In this document: positions 39,883-49,024 of the stretch, piece after piece
Numbering within the stretch: the stretch's first letter is position 1
Layout: each line of letters opens with the position of its first letter
DNA from: RPQJ01 sp963748985
Lineage (GTDB): Bacteria; Pseudomonadota; Gammaproteobacteria; Steroidobacterales; Steroidobacteraceae
Direction of reading: 5' to 3'
NCBI GenBank assembly: GCA_963748985.1
Contig: CAVVKQ010000014.1
Coordinates: forward strand, 10,501 to 74,500
Length of the DNA stretch: 64,000 bases
Notes under the pieces: model-generated
Databases searched by the model: none
What the model was told of the DNA's origin: nothing
Seen by the model: only the letters and a program-made list of their open reading frames with translations
Position numbers and translations under genes: made by a program

Positions 39883-41523
39883 ATGACGACGCCTGCGAGG
39901 AAAAAGAGCCTACAGCCCAGCACGCTTCGCATTGGTCACCGCTATCGGCCCTCACGGCTCAATGGCCCCTACGACGCGCTGGTCATCGGCTCCGGCATTG
40001 GCGGCCTGACCACGGCTGCGCTCCTGTCCGAACTCGGCTGGCGCGTCGCGGTGCTCGAGCAGCACTACACGGCCGGCGGCGCCACGCACAGCTACGAGCG
40101 CAATGGTTACGAGTGGGACGTCGGCGTGCATTACATCGGCGACATGGGCGGCGCCACGATGTCGCGCCGACTCATGGATTTCCTGACGCAGGGCAAGGTT
40201 CAGTGGGCGCCCATGGACGCACACTACGATCGCTTCTTTATTGGCGACCGAACCTACGATGCAGTCGCGGGCAGCGCCGAGTTTCGCGACAATCTGCTCG
40301 CGCACTTTCCGCGCGAGGCCGCTGCGATCGATCGCTACCTCGAACTGCTGCGCGAGGTCGCGCGCGGCATGCGCACGTTCACGCTGGATCGAACGCTGCC
40401 GGCATGGGCTGCGACGCTGGCAGGGCCGATCCTCCGGCGTCGCTTGCCCCGCAGTTTCCAGCGCACGACATGGGAAGTTCTCTCAGAACTGACTTCCGAC
40501 CCTGAACTGATCGCGGTACTGACCGGCCAGTGGGGCGACCTGGGGTTGCCGCCGAAGCGATCGTCGTTCGTGGTGCAGGCGATGATCGCGCGGCATTACA
40601 TGCACGGGGGCTTCTACCCCGTGGGTGGTGCGTGGCGCATCGGCGAGGCGATCCTGCCCCGCATCCGCGCCACTGGTGGCGAAGTGTTCACGTACGCGCG
40701 CGTCGATGAAGTGCTGCTGCGCGACGGCAAGGTGAGCGGCGTGCGCATGGCGGACGGTCACGTAATCGACTGCAAGGTCGTGATTTCGGACGCTGGAGCA
40801 ATCAACACCTTCACCAGGCTGCTGCCACAGCAGACGGTGCAGGAACACGGCTACGACAACCTGCTCAAAACGGTGAAACCAAGCATCGGCCACCTGGGCG
40901 TTTACATCGGGCTGCAGGGAACGGCGCAGGACCTCGGCTTGCCGAAGACCAACTACTGGATCTACCCGGGCGGCAACGATTACGACGGCGCGCTCGACCG
41001 CTTCCTGCAGGATCCGCACGGTCCGTTTCCGGTCGTGTACCTGTCGTTTCCTTCGGCGAAAGATCCCTCGTTCGAACGGCGTCATCCAGGTCGTTCGACG
41101 ATCGAGATCGTGGCGCCCGCGCCTTACGAAATCTTCGAGCAATGGGCGGGCGGCACCTGGGGCAAGCGCGGCGACGATTACGACGCACTGAAGCAATCCT
41201 ATGGCGTACGCCTGCTCGAGCATCTTTACGACAAGGTGCCGCAGGTGCGCGGGCGCGTCGATTACTGGGAAGTGTCGACTCCCCTGTCGATGCAGCACTT
41301 CTGTGGCTACGGTCGCGGCGAACTCTACGGGCTCGACCACGATCCCGAACGCTTCCGGCAGGACTGGTTGCGACCGCGCACCCGCATCAAGGGGCTCTGG
41401 CTCACCGGGCAGGACGTGATGTCGTGCGGCGTTGCCGGCGCCATGATGGGCGGGATGGCGTCTGCGGCCGCGATCGCGGGACCGCGGCGCATGATCCCCG
41501 TGATGAAGAGGATCTTCGGCTGA
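39883..41523 (+). CDS. NAD(P)/FAD-dependent oxidoreductase, CrtI/retinol-saturase-like
   Basis: 546 residues. The Rossmann motif ALVIGSGIGGLTTAALLSEL (about 32-51), HYTAGGATHSYERNGYEWDV, and the C-terminal TGQDVMSCGVAGAMMGGMASA place it in the phytoene desaturase/all-trans-retinol saturase-like family. In bacteria such lone genes act on unknown isoprenoids or lipids. No carotenoid biosynthesis genes are nearby. It lies 33 nt downstream of the lipoprotein gene on the same strand. Confidence 0.85.
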   Translation: MTTPARKKSLQPSTLRIGHRYRPSRLNGPYDALVIGSGIGGLTTAALLSELGWRVAVLEQHYTAGGATHSYERNGYEWDVGVHYIGDMGGATMSRRLMDFLTQGKVQWAPMDAHYDRFFIGDRTYDAVAGSAEFRDNLLAHFPREAAAIDRYLELLREVARGMRTFTLDRTLPAWAATLAGPILRRRLPRSFQRTTWEVLSELTSDPELIAVLTGQWGDLGLPPKRSSFVVQAMIARHYMHGGFYPVGGAWRIGEAILPRIRATGGEVFTYARVDEVLLRDGKVSGVRMADGHVIDCKVVISDAGAINTFTRLLPQQTVQEHGYDNLLKTVKPSIGHLGVYIGLQGTAQDLGLPKTNYWIYPGGNDYDGALDRFLQDPHGPFPVVYLSFPSAKDPSFERRHPGRSTIEIVAPAPYEIFEQWAGGTWGKRGDDYDALKQSYGVRLLEHLYDKVPQVRGRVDYWEVSTPLSMQHFCGYGRGELYGLDHDPERFRQDWLRPRTRIKGLWLTGQDVMSCGVAGAMMGGMASAAAIAGPRRMIPVMKRIFG

Positions 41524-41547
41524 ATCCTGCCAGAGACTGCGTTACCG

Positions 41548-42030
41548 CTATTTCTCCGGGCCACTCGGCATCGTCCACTCCCCGGTCTGCGTGTTGAGCT
41601 TGTGGCAACTCATGCAGTCGCTCTTGTACGTCGTCACGTAGGCATTGTTCGTGCCACCGACGAGGTGCACCAGGTGCAGCAGGCTTGAAAATGGCGGTGC
41701 CTTCTTCGAGCCGGTGTCATGGCAATCGAGGCACGCACCCGGGATGTCCTCGAGCGAGTCGTCCGCGGCGGGATGCTTGCCCTTCAGCGTGAGTCCCGCT
41801 GGTGCACTGGCCTTGCTCTTCGCAAGCAGGCCGGGCTCGATCTTTCCAGCCGTCCATTGCTGGAGGACAACACTCAAGCGCCCGTCCTTGCCCTTGCCTT
41901 TGTCGAGCACGTGGCAACTCACGCAGCCATTCGGGTAGGGATCGACCGCCGTGCTGCCGACCGTCGGCAGGACGCACAGCGTCGTGACCAGCAGGGACGC
42001 AACCAGCAGCTTCCGGGAATGAATGCTCAT
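41548..42030 (-). CDS. Exported triheme cytochrome c
   Basis: About 160 residues from ATG 42030 with GAGGTGA upstream. A signal peptide covers about residues 1-28. Three heme motifs are present: GCVSCH, ACLDCH and DCMSCH, with other His available as axial ligands (KGKHPAADD, LLHLVHLVGG). It resembles small periplasmic multiheme electron carriers. The start lies 22 nt after the M19 dipeptidase stop, so the pair forms an operon; why a dipeptidase and a cytochrome go together is unclear. Confidence 0.88.
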   Translation of the reverse strand: MSIHSRKLLVASLLVTTLCVLPTVGSTAVDPYPNGCVSCHVLDKGKGKDGRLSVVLQQWTAGKIEPGLLAKSKASAPAGLTLKGKHPAADDSLEDIPGACLDCHDTGSKKAPPFSSLLHLVHLVGGTNNAYVTTYKSDCMSCHKLNTQTGEWTMPSGPEK

Positions 42031-42052
42031 GTCGCTCACCTCATATCTGACT

Positions 42053-43381
42053 TTACGGGTGGGGCTCAACCTTCAGCTGCGCCTCAGACGGCGGTCGCGC
42101 CGCCTGGAGCCTCGTCGCAACCTGCTCGGCTCGTTCCATCACTCGCAACACGTTCAATCCTGCGAGCTTCGCGACGTCCGCATCCGACCATCCCCGACGC
42201 ATCATTTCCGCCAGCAACGCCGGATACCGGTCGACTGCTTCCAGGCCCTGCGGTGTCGCGGGAATGCCGTCGAAGTCGGAGCCGATGCCGACGTGGTCGA
42301 TTCCGGCAATCCTGCGGATGTGTTCGATGTGATCGGCGACTTCTGCCAGGGTCACGATCGGCTTCGGATGCGCTTTCTCCCAGGCTTCAAGTGCTGCTTT
42401 CGCCTTCTCAGGCTGGCCGATGTACAGACCCGCATACGGCGGAGAGTTGTAGCGTGTCTGCTCGGCAGCGTAATCCGCCTCCCACTGATTCGCGGCCTCG
42501 GAGACGTAAGCCGGATAGAAATTCACCATCACCACGCCACCGTTCTTCGCCACCAGCCGCAGGACGTCGTCAGATACGTTGCGCGGGTGACTGTTGATTG
42601 CCCGTGCCGAGGAATGGGAAAAGATCACCGGCGCTTCGGTGACCGCGAGCACGGCCTTCATCCCCTCTGGCGAGACATGGCTCAGGTCGATGAGCATGCC
42701 CAGCCGGTTCATTTCCCTGACGACCTCCAGGCCGAATGGCGTCAGACCCTTATGCGTCGGCGTGTCGGTTGCTGCGTCGGCCCAGTCGGTGGTCCGGGTG
42801 TGCGTCAGCGTCATGTAGCGCGCACCCAGGTCGTACATCGACCGTAACGTCGCCAGCGAGTTGTTGATCGAGTGCCCGCCTTCGAGGCCGATCAGCGACG
42901 CGATCTTTCCCGATCGATGAATGCGACGAATGTCTGCCGCCGTGTATGCCATCTGGAAATCGGCGGGATACGTCGCAACCATCCGCTTGACGAGATCGAT
43001 CTGCTCGAGCGTCGCCTGGACCGCGTCATTGCCCTTGAGCTCCGTCGGCACCCAGACCGACCAGAACTGCCCCCCCACGCGACCTGCGCGCAGTCGCGGA
43101 ATGTCCGTCATCATGGCTGCGCCGCCTTCCGGCACGGGAAGTTTCGCCGTATCCGAGCGCAGATCGATCGCGGCCAGGTGACCCTTCGATCGATCACGCA
43201 ATTCCCACGGCAGGTCGTTGTGACCATCGATGAGCGGCGTTGCTGCGAGCACCCGGTCCACTCGGGCGGCAAAGTCGTCGGCTGCGTCGACCACGCCCGG
43301 GACTGCGACCAGGATACCCAGCACTGCCACTGCGACGGCGTGACGCCCGGGTCGTCGAACCACGAAGGAAAGCCTGGGCAT
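42053..43381 (-). CDS. Membrane dipeptidase (M19 renal dipeptidase family)
   Basis: Zinc metallopeptidase that cleaves dipeptides, often including D-residues. 442 residues with a hydrophobic signal/anchor at about 14-33. Metal ligands are visible: DGHNDLPW (HxD), LEGGHS (bridging Glu), IDLSHVSP and FSHSSARAI, and GIGSDFDG at the C-terminal part. All core residues are present. The location is periplasmic. It is the first gene ahead of the triheme cytochrome gene and is 115 nt from the MBL hydrolase stop. Confidence 0.93.
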   Translation of the reverse strand: MPRLSFVVRRPGRHAVAVAVLGILVAVPGVVDAADDFAARVDRVLAATPLIDGHNDLPWELRDRSKGHLAAIDLRSDTAKLPVPEGGAAMMTDIPRLRAGRVGGQFWSVWVPTELKGNDAVQATLEQIDLVKRMVATYPADFQMAYTAADIRRIHRSGKIASLIGLEGGHSINNSLATLRSMYDLGARYMTLTHTRTTDWADAATDTPTHKGLTPFGLEVVREMNRLGMLIDLSHVSPEGMKAVLAVTEAPVIFSHSSARAINSHPRNVSDDVLRLVAKNGGVVMVNFYPAYVSEAANQWEADYAAEQTRYNSPPYAGLYIGQPEKAKAALEAWEKAHPKPIVTLAEVADHIEHIRRIAGIDHVGIGSDFDGIPATPQGLEAVDRYPALLAEMMRRGWSDADVAKLAGLNVLRVMERAEQVATRLQAARPPSEAQLKVEPHP

Positions 43382-43496
43382 TCAGTTCACCGCACCGTAA
43401 GAAGGACGCGTCAGGATAGTCGAAGCAGACGATGTCTTCATCGTCATGCAGCGACTGCGGGCCTTTGCGAACGATTGATCGAAGCCCGGATCAGGG

Positions 43497-44495
43497 TCAA
43501 CGGGTGGCTGCGCAGTATTTGCTGCGTCCACTGTTCGCCCTGAGCATGTCCACGTAGTACGCGGCCATCCCGTGTGCACGTTGTTGCTCGACCGGATCGT
43601 CAGCCAGCAAGCTCCGGATTGAGTCAACCCATTCGGAAGCGCACTCGCCCTGGGGACGGGCGGAGTCCGCGCACCCGATGAACGCTTCGAACGCAGTCTG
43701 ATAGAGCTGAAACTGCGCACGGGTCATCGGGCCGCCGTGGCCGGGAATCGCCATCTCGAACGGCATGGCCGCCACCTGCTGCAACGCGACCTTCCATCCG
43801 TCCGGACAGGCAGTGTCCAGGAACGGCGCCGGCAAGGTGACGAGATCACCGAGGACGGCCACCCGGCTGTTTTCGTCATAAAGCCAGACGTCGCCGGCCG
43901 TTGCGGCATCACGCGCAAGGTTGATTTGCAGTGGACGGCCACCCAGCGTTATCGGGCCCGAGACCGAGATCACCGTGTCGGGCCTCAGCGCCGCTCCGTT
44001 CTGGATCGTGAGCAGGTCCCCCCGAATGTCGTCACGGGTCGCCTGTGGAATCTGCGGGTCGTCGAGGTATGCGGCCGAATCCCGGACGCTCGACGGAAAG
44101 AAGTTTTCGAGTGCGCCATCGATCGCATCGCTCGCATACACCCGCAGGCCCGGGTACGCCGCACGCAGATCCGGATTGCCACTGACGTGATCCAGGTGCC
44201 AGTGCGTGTTGACGATCGCAACGATGTCTTGCTTCTGCGCGCGCGCCAGCGCAAGGATCGCCTCGCGTTGCCAGGAGTGGCGGCCCGTATCGACGACGAT
44301 CAAGCCCGTCGGGACAGCGAAGATCACCGAGTTGCCGTCGGGCTGGCGATCGGGCGGGATGCCACCAGGGACCAGCCACACTCCCGGTGCCACGTCGCGC
44401 AACGCGGGCGCAGCGACCGGGTTTGTACCTGGCCACCCGGCGGTGAAAGTCCCGAGCGCGGCCAGCGTGATCCCGATGCGAGTCCAGTGGTTCAT
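43497..44495 (-). CDS. Exported MBL-fold metallo-hydrolase
   Basis: 332 residues with signal peptide (about 1-25). The zinc motif THWHLDHVSG lies near 98-107, with a further His in IPGHGGP and an Asp in GDLVTLP. The region PTGLIVVDTGRHSWQREAIL is normal for the fold. Two late Cys (IGCADSARPQGEC) may form a disulfide. The function is probably a periplasmic hydrolase of unknown ester/lactone substrate. A resistance beta-lactamase is not supported. Divergent from the redox operon. Confidence 0.82.
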   Translation of the reverse strand: MNHWTRIGITLAALGTFTAGWPGTNPVAAPALRDVAPGVWLVPGGIPPDRQPDGNSVIFAVPTGLIVVDTGRHSWQREAILALARAQKQDIVAIVNTHWHLDHVSGNPDLRAAYPGLRVYASDAIDGALENFFPSSVRDSAAYLDDPQIPQATRDDIRGDLLTIQNGAALRPDTVISVSGPITLGGRPLQINLARDAATAGDVWLYDENSRVAVLGDLVTLPAPFLDTACPDGWKVALQQVAAMPFEMAIPGHGGPMTRAQFQLYQTAFEAFIGCADSARPQGECASEWVDSIRSLLADDPVEQQRAHGMAAYYVDMLRANSGRSKYCAATR

Positions 44496-44668
44496 GGGGT
44501 GCTCCGGCGCCCAATCCTACAACCGTTGACCGTGTAGAGACCCTGCGAGCGCTGGACAACCCGGGCATGGCGCGTTTCGCTGCGCGACCGCGTGCCCGGA
44601 TCGGCAATTACCCTGATTGTTTCGGCTGCAAGCTTCGGGCAAAACCGCAGCAGCACAGGGGGAAAAGG

Positions 44669-45560
44669 ATGAACCAGGCACGAGTTGCCGGGTACGAGGT
44701 CGTCAGCCCGGCAGGACTTCTCGGACGTTACGTTCCTGCTCGAAGTTCAACACCCGCAACTGGCCAGGGCAGCGCGCCCCGGGCAGTTCGTCATCGTCAT
44801 GGCCAGCGAGCACGGTGAGCGCATCCCGCTGACGATCGCGGACTACGATCGAGCGCGCGGGACGGTCACCCTGGTCATCCAGGCGGTCGGCAAGACCACG
44901 CGTGAATTGCAGCGCGACTGCCACGTCGGCACCCGGCTCGTTGCTCTCGTCGGTCCGATGGGTGTTCCGAGCCACATCGGCAAGGCGCGCAAGGTCCTGT
45001 GCGTGGGCGGCGGCCTGGGGGTCGCGCCGGTCTATCCACAGGCGCGGGGCTACAAGGAAAGCGGCGCGTACGTGATCGGCATCCTCGGGTTCCGCAATCG
45101 CGACCTGATGTTCTGGGAAGACAAGTTCCGCGCCACCTGCGACGAACTCATCGTCTGCACCGATGACGGTTCCGCCGGCATCAAGGGCCTGGTCACCGAG
45201 GGCATCCGGCTCGCGATATCGCAGCACCGGGACATCGACGAATGCGTCGCCATCGGCCCGCCCGTGATGATGAAGGGGTGTGCCGAAGCGACTCGCGGCA
45301 GCGGCATCCGGACGATCGTCAGCCTGAACCCGGTGATGGTGGATGGCACCGGCATGTGCGGCGGATGCCGCGTGAAGGTCGGCGACACCGTCAAGTTCGC
45401 CTGCGTCGACGGTCCCGATTTCGATGGTCATCTCGTGGACTTCGACGATCTCATGTTCCGCCTGCAGCGGTACCGCGCGACGGAGCTTGCTGCCACCGAG
45501 CGTTTCAACGAGAGCTGCCGCATGCGCAGCCTGACCGCACAGCCGGTCGTAGCGGAGTGA
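44669..45560 (+). CDS. NfnA-like ferredoxin-NAD(P)H oxidoreductase subunit (FAD/NAD, 2Fe-2S), N-terminal frameshift
   Basis: Sulfide/dihydroorotate dehydrogenase-like flavoprotein. ATG 44669 has GGGGGAAAAGG upstream and reads MNQARVAGYEVVS; then one extra C in the CCC at 44707-44709 shifts the frame. Dropping it gives EVVSRQDFSDVTFLLEVQHP, the family start. Next come the FAD region ARPGQFVIVMASEHGERIPL (quoted pieces: ARPGQFVIV, RIPLTIADYD), the NAD-binding VLCVGGGLGVAPVYPQA (about 105-120) and the C-terminal 2Fe-2S site VDGTGMCGGCRVKVGD and FACVDGPDFDGH. About 296 residues when corrected. First gene of the five-gene redox operon. Confidence 0.82.
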
Positions 45561-45567
45561 CATTGTC

Positions 45568-47091
45568 ATGCCAGGCGATGCGAGGCCGAAGAAGAAGACG
45601 ATACGGATGATCCCGCAGGCGCGCACGCCTGCCCATGAACAGGATCCCGCCGAGCGCGCCTGCAACTTCGACGAAGTGAACCTGGGTTACCTGGTCGAGG
45701 ACGCACAGCTGGAGGCGGAACGCTGCCTGATGTGCCCCGAGCAACCGTGCGTCGCGGGATGTCCCGTGGGCATCGCGATTCCCGATTTCATCCAGCGCAT
45801 CACGGCCCGCGACTATCGCGGTGCGTACGACGTCATCACCACGACGAACCTGTTGCCGGCCGTGTGCGGACGGGTGTGCCCGCAGGAAACGCAATGCGAG
45901 GGATCCTGCACGGTCGGCGACACACTCGAGCCGGTGGCCATCGGCAGGCTGGAGCGCTGGGTCGGCGACATGGCGATCCGCGAGAACTGGTCCAACGTAC
46001 CGTACATCCAGCCCAGTGGCTTCAAGGTGGGCATCGTCGGTTCCGGCCCTGCGGGCATGGCATGCGCGGCGGACATGGCCAAGGCAGGTTGCGAGGTGAC
46101 GGTGTTCGAGGCCTTCCACGAGCCGGGCGGCGTGCTGAAGTACGGCATTCCCGATTTCCGCCTGCCGAACAAGGTAGTCGATGCAGAGATTGCGAAGCTC
46201 GAGGCGCTCGGCATCCGCTTCGAGTGCAACACACTGGTCGGCCGGCTCTTCACGGTCGAGCAGATGGTCGAAGAGATGGGATTCCATGCGGTGTTCGTCG
46301 GCACCGGCGCAGGCTATCCGAGCTTCATGGGGATTCCCGGGGAATCCCTGAACGGCGTGCTCTCGGCCAACGAGCTGCTGACGCGTTGCAATCTGATGCA
46401 TGGACGGGAGTTTCCAGACTACGACACGCCATTGCAGCCGGGCAGGCGCGTGGTCGTCATCGGTGCCGGCAATACGGCGATGGATGCGCTGCGCGTCAGC
46501 CGTCGTCTCGGTGCCCTGAACGTCCGCTGTCTGTACCGGCGCAGCCGCGCCGAGGCTCCCGCTCGTGCAGAGGAGCTCCACCACGCCGAAGAGGAAGGTA
46601 TCGAATTCCATTGGCTCGCCAGCCCCGTCGAGCTGCTGGACGACGGCAAGCGCAACGTCCGCGCCGTGCGCTGCATCCGCATGACGCTCGGCGAACCGGA
46701 CGACTCCGGGCGGCGCCGTCCCGTCCCCGAAGCCGGCAGCGAGTTCGAAATCGAGGCCGACATGGTGGTCTATGCAATCGGCACCAACGCCAATCCGATC
46801 ATCGGCCAGACGTCCAAACTGAAACTCGACCAGCGCGGCTACATCGCTACGGATGCAAGCCTCGAAACGTCGATTCCAGGGGTCTTTGCTGGCGGCGACA
46901 TCGTCACGGGAGCCGCCACCGTCATCGAAGCCATGGGCGCCGGACGCCGCGCAGCCCGGGCAATGAAAGCGTTCCTGGGTTTACGCGACACCGATCATCT
47001 GTATAGCGATGCCGCGATGGATCCGGGTGCCCGAATGTTTGGCATCGATCGTGCGGAGCGTGGCTTTGCCCGCATCCGCCTGCCGAGGTGA
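45568..47091 (+). CDS. NfnB/GltD-like FAD-NADPH oxidoreductase with 4Fe-4S clusters
   Basis: 507 residues. N-terminal ferredoxin-like fold with ERCLMCPEQPCVAGCPVGI (about 50-68) and CGRVCPQETQCEGSC (about 95-110), the cluster motifs of GltD/NfnB. The first Rossmann site is KVGIVGSGPAGMACAADMAK (about 153-172), then VFEAFHEPGGVLKYGIPDFR; the second is VVVIGAGNTAMDALRVSRR, with CLYRRSRAEAPARAEE for NADPH. The C-terminal FAD motif is GVFAGGDIVTGAATVIEAMG. It stands 7 nt after the NfnA-like gene and 7 nt before korA, so the pair looks like an NADPH-ferredoxin transfer module. Bifurcation is inference. Confidence 0.88.
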   Translation: MPGDARPKKKTIRMIPQARTPAHEQDPAERACNFDEVNLGYLVEDAQLEAERCLMCPEQPCVAGCPVGIAIPDFIQRITARDYRGAYDVITTTNLLPAVCGRVCPQETQCEGSCTVGDTLEPVAIGRLERWVGDMAIRENWSNVPYIQPSGFKVGIVGSGPAGMACAADMAKAGCEVTVFEAFHEPGGVLKYGIPDFRLPNKVVDAEIAKLEALGIRFECNTLVGRLFTVEQMVEEMGFHAVFVGTGAGYPSFMGIPGESLNGVLSANELLTRCNLMHGREFPDYDTPLQPGRRVVVIGAGNTAMDALRVSRRLGALNVRCLYRRSRAEAPARAEELHHAEEEGIEFHWLASPVELLDDGKRNVRAVRCIRMTLGEPDDSGRRRPVPEAGSEFEIEADMVVYAIGTNANPIIGQTSKLKLDQRGYIATDASLETSIPGVFAGGDIVTGAATVIEAMGAGRRAARAMKAFLGLRDTDHLYSDAAMDPGARMFGIDRAERGFARIRLPR

Positions 47092-47098
47092 AATCGCC

Positions 47099-49024
47099 AT
47101 GAATGCAGTGACGCCCCTGCCCACGCGAGCCAATGTCGCCCGCATGGGTTCGGCTGCGACCGTCGCCAAACACGTGCAGACGCTCGATCAGCACGTGATC
47201 GAGATCATGAGCGACTCGGGCGAAGGCGCGCAGAAGTGCGGCCAGTCGTTTGGCACGATTGCCGCGCGCACGGGTAACGGCGTGTGGACGGTGGAGATCA
47301 TCCCGGCCGAGATTCAGCCTCCTGCGCGCAGTGTCGCGGGTGCGAGCGGCAACCGGATTCGCATCGGCTCGCACCAGATCACGAACGGCGGCGACGAGGC
47401 CGACATCGCGGTCGCTTTCAACGAGCAGGTGTTGCTGGGCAGGGTCAACGCGGGCGAACTCAAACCCGGTTGCATCGTGCTGCTGGAGAACATGTGGGCG
47501 AAGCACGACGACGCGAAGATCGCGGGTCAGTATGCGGAAACCCGCGACCGGCTCGTCGCCGAAGGCTACCGGGTCTACGAAGTTCCGATGGAGACGGAGT
47601 GTCGCGCGCTGGTCCCTGACCCGCGCAAGGGCAAGAACATGTTCGTGCTCGGGATGCTCTGCAACATCTACAGCCTCGACATGGATCTGGCACGGGACCA
47701 GATCGCGTTCATTTTCGGCAAGAAGGATGCGAAGGTCATCGCGTCCAACGTGGCTTTGCTCGAAGCCGGCTGGCAATGGGCCGAGTCGAATCTCGATTTC
47801 AAGTACCGGGTGCCCGCGGTCAAGGCGACGGTGCCGCAGGTCGTCATCAACGGCAACACGGCCGTCGCGCTCGGTGTGCTCGCCTCGGGCATGGACATCT
47901 GCGCGATGTACCCCATCACCCCGGCGACGTCCGCTTCGCACTACCTCAGCGACGTGTTCGAACGCGCGGGTGGCATCGTGCACCAGGCCGAGGACGAGAT
48001 CGCGGCATGCGCCTTCGCCATTGGCGCCTCCTACACGGGCAAGGTCGCCGTGACGATCACCTCCGGGCCGGGCTACTCGCTGAAGCAGGAAGGACTGGGT
48101 CTCGCCGTCATGGCGGAAATCCCGCTCGTCGTCGTCAACGTGCAGCGCGGAGGCCCGAGCACGGGCCAGCCAACGAAAGTCGAGCAGGGCGACCTGCTCA
48201 CCGTCATGTTCGGCAGTCACGGCGACGCGCCCAAGGTCGTCCTGGCGCCAGGCACGATCGAGGACTGCTTCTATTCGATGATCACGGCGCGACGACTCGC
48301 GGAAACCTTCAACATGGTCGTCGTCGTGCTGTCGGATGCAAGCCTCGCGACGGCGCAGCAACCGTTCCCGCGTCCGCAATTCTCCACGGAATGGCTCGCG
48401 CCGCCGGTCGACCAGAATCCGGTGCCGGACGGTGTCAAACCTTACGACTGGGATCCGGTCACTGGTCTCAGCCGGCGCTTCGTCCCAGGGCAGCCGAACG
48501 GCATGCACACCCTGACCGGCCTGGCGCACGATCGCAGCAGTCGTGTCGCCTACGACCCGGAGATCAACGAACAGGGAATGCGTGCACGCAGCATGAAGCT
48601 CGCGACGCTGCAGAAGACTCTCACGCCGCCTCCGGTGTTTGGCGAGCGCGAGGGCGAGCTGCTCGTGGTCGGCTGGGGCGGCACGAAGGGCGCCATCGAG
48701 GAAGCCGTGGCGCGGCTGCGCGGCGAAGGTCACCGCGTCTCCTCCACGCACCTGACCTTCCTGCAACCAATGCAGCCCGGCATCGGTGAAATCCTGCGGG
48801 GCTTCCGCCAGGTCATCACCGTCGAAGGCAACTGGGCCGACGATCCGCGCGATCCATTGATCGACGAATCCAATCGCCGTTACTCCGCGCTCGCCATGCT
48901 GTTGCGGTCGCGCTACCTCGTCGACGTCGACTGCTGGACCGAGGTGCGCGGCCGGCCGATCAAGCCGGGAACGGTCTATGCCGAGCTGCGTGGACGCCTG
49001 GCTCACCTGGAGACTTCGCGATGA
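47099..49024 (+). CDS. korA: 2-oxoacid:ferredoxin oxidoreductase, fused gamma-alpha subunit (KorA-like)
   Basis: About 641 residues from ATG 47099, with GAGGTGA just before it. The gamma domain (about 30-190) has SGEGAQKCGQSFGTIAAR and LLENMWAKHDD. The alpha domain has the signature MYPITPATSASHYLSDVFE (about 268-288), followed by DEIAACAFAIGASYTGKVAV and QRGGPSTGQPTKVEQGD. It oxidises a 2-oxoacid, most likely 2-oxoglutarate, to acyl-CoA with reduction of ferredoxin; the exact substrate cannot be told from the sequence. It overlaps korB by 4 nt (ATGA). Confidence 0.88.
   Translation: MNAVTPLPTRANVARMGSAATVAKHVQTLDQHVIEIMSDSGEGAQKCGQSFGTIAARTGNGVWTVEIIPAEIQPPARSVAGASGNRIRIGSHQITNGGDEADIAVAFNEQVLLGRVNAGELKPGCIVLLENMWAKHDDAKIAGQYAETRDRLVAEGYRVYEVPMETECRALVPDPRKGKNMFVLGMLCNIYSLDMDLARDQIAFIFGKKDAKVIASNVALLEAGWQWAESNLDFKYRVPAVKATVPQVVINGNTAVALGVLASGMDICAMYPITPATSASHYLSDVFERAGGIVHQAEDEIAACAFAIGASYTGKVAVTITSGPGYSLKQEGLGLAVMAEIPLVVVNVQRGGPSTGQPTKVEQGDLLTVMFGSHGDAPKVVLAPGTIEDCFYSMITARRLAETFNMVVVVLSDASLATAQQPFPRPQFSTEWLAPPVDQNPVPDGVKPYDWDPVTGLSRRFVPGQPNGMHTLTGLAHDRSSRVAYDPEINEQGMRARSMKLATLQKTLTPPPVFGEREGELLVVGWGGTKGAIEEAVARLRGEGHRVSSTHLTFLQPMQPGIGEILRGFRQVITVEGNWADDPRDPLIDESNRRYSALAMLLRSRYLVDVDCWTEVRGRPIKPGTVYAELRGRLAHLETSR

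Noticed and set aside
43497..44495. Metallo-beta-lactamase resistance gene
   Set aside because: The HxHxDH motif is shared by all MBL-fold hydrolases; nothing specific to beta-lactam hydrolysis was seen.
44561..44599. CCGGGCA/TGCCCGG inverted repeat in the gap before the redox operon
   Set aside because: Only 7 bp outer stem with weak inner pairing in GC-rich DNA; chance cannot be excluded.
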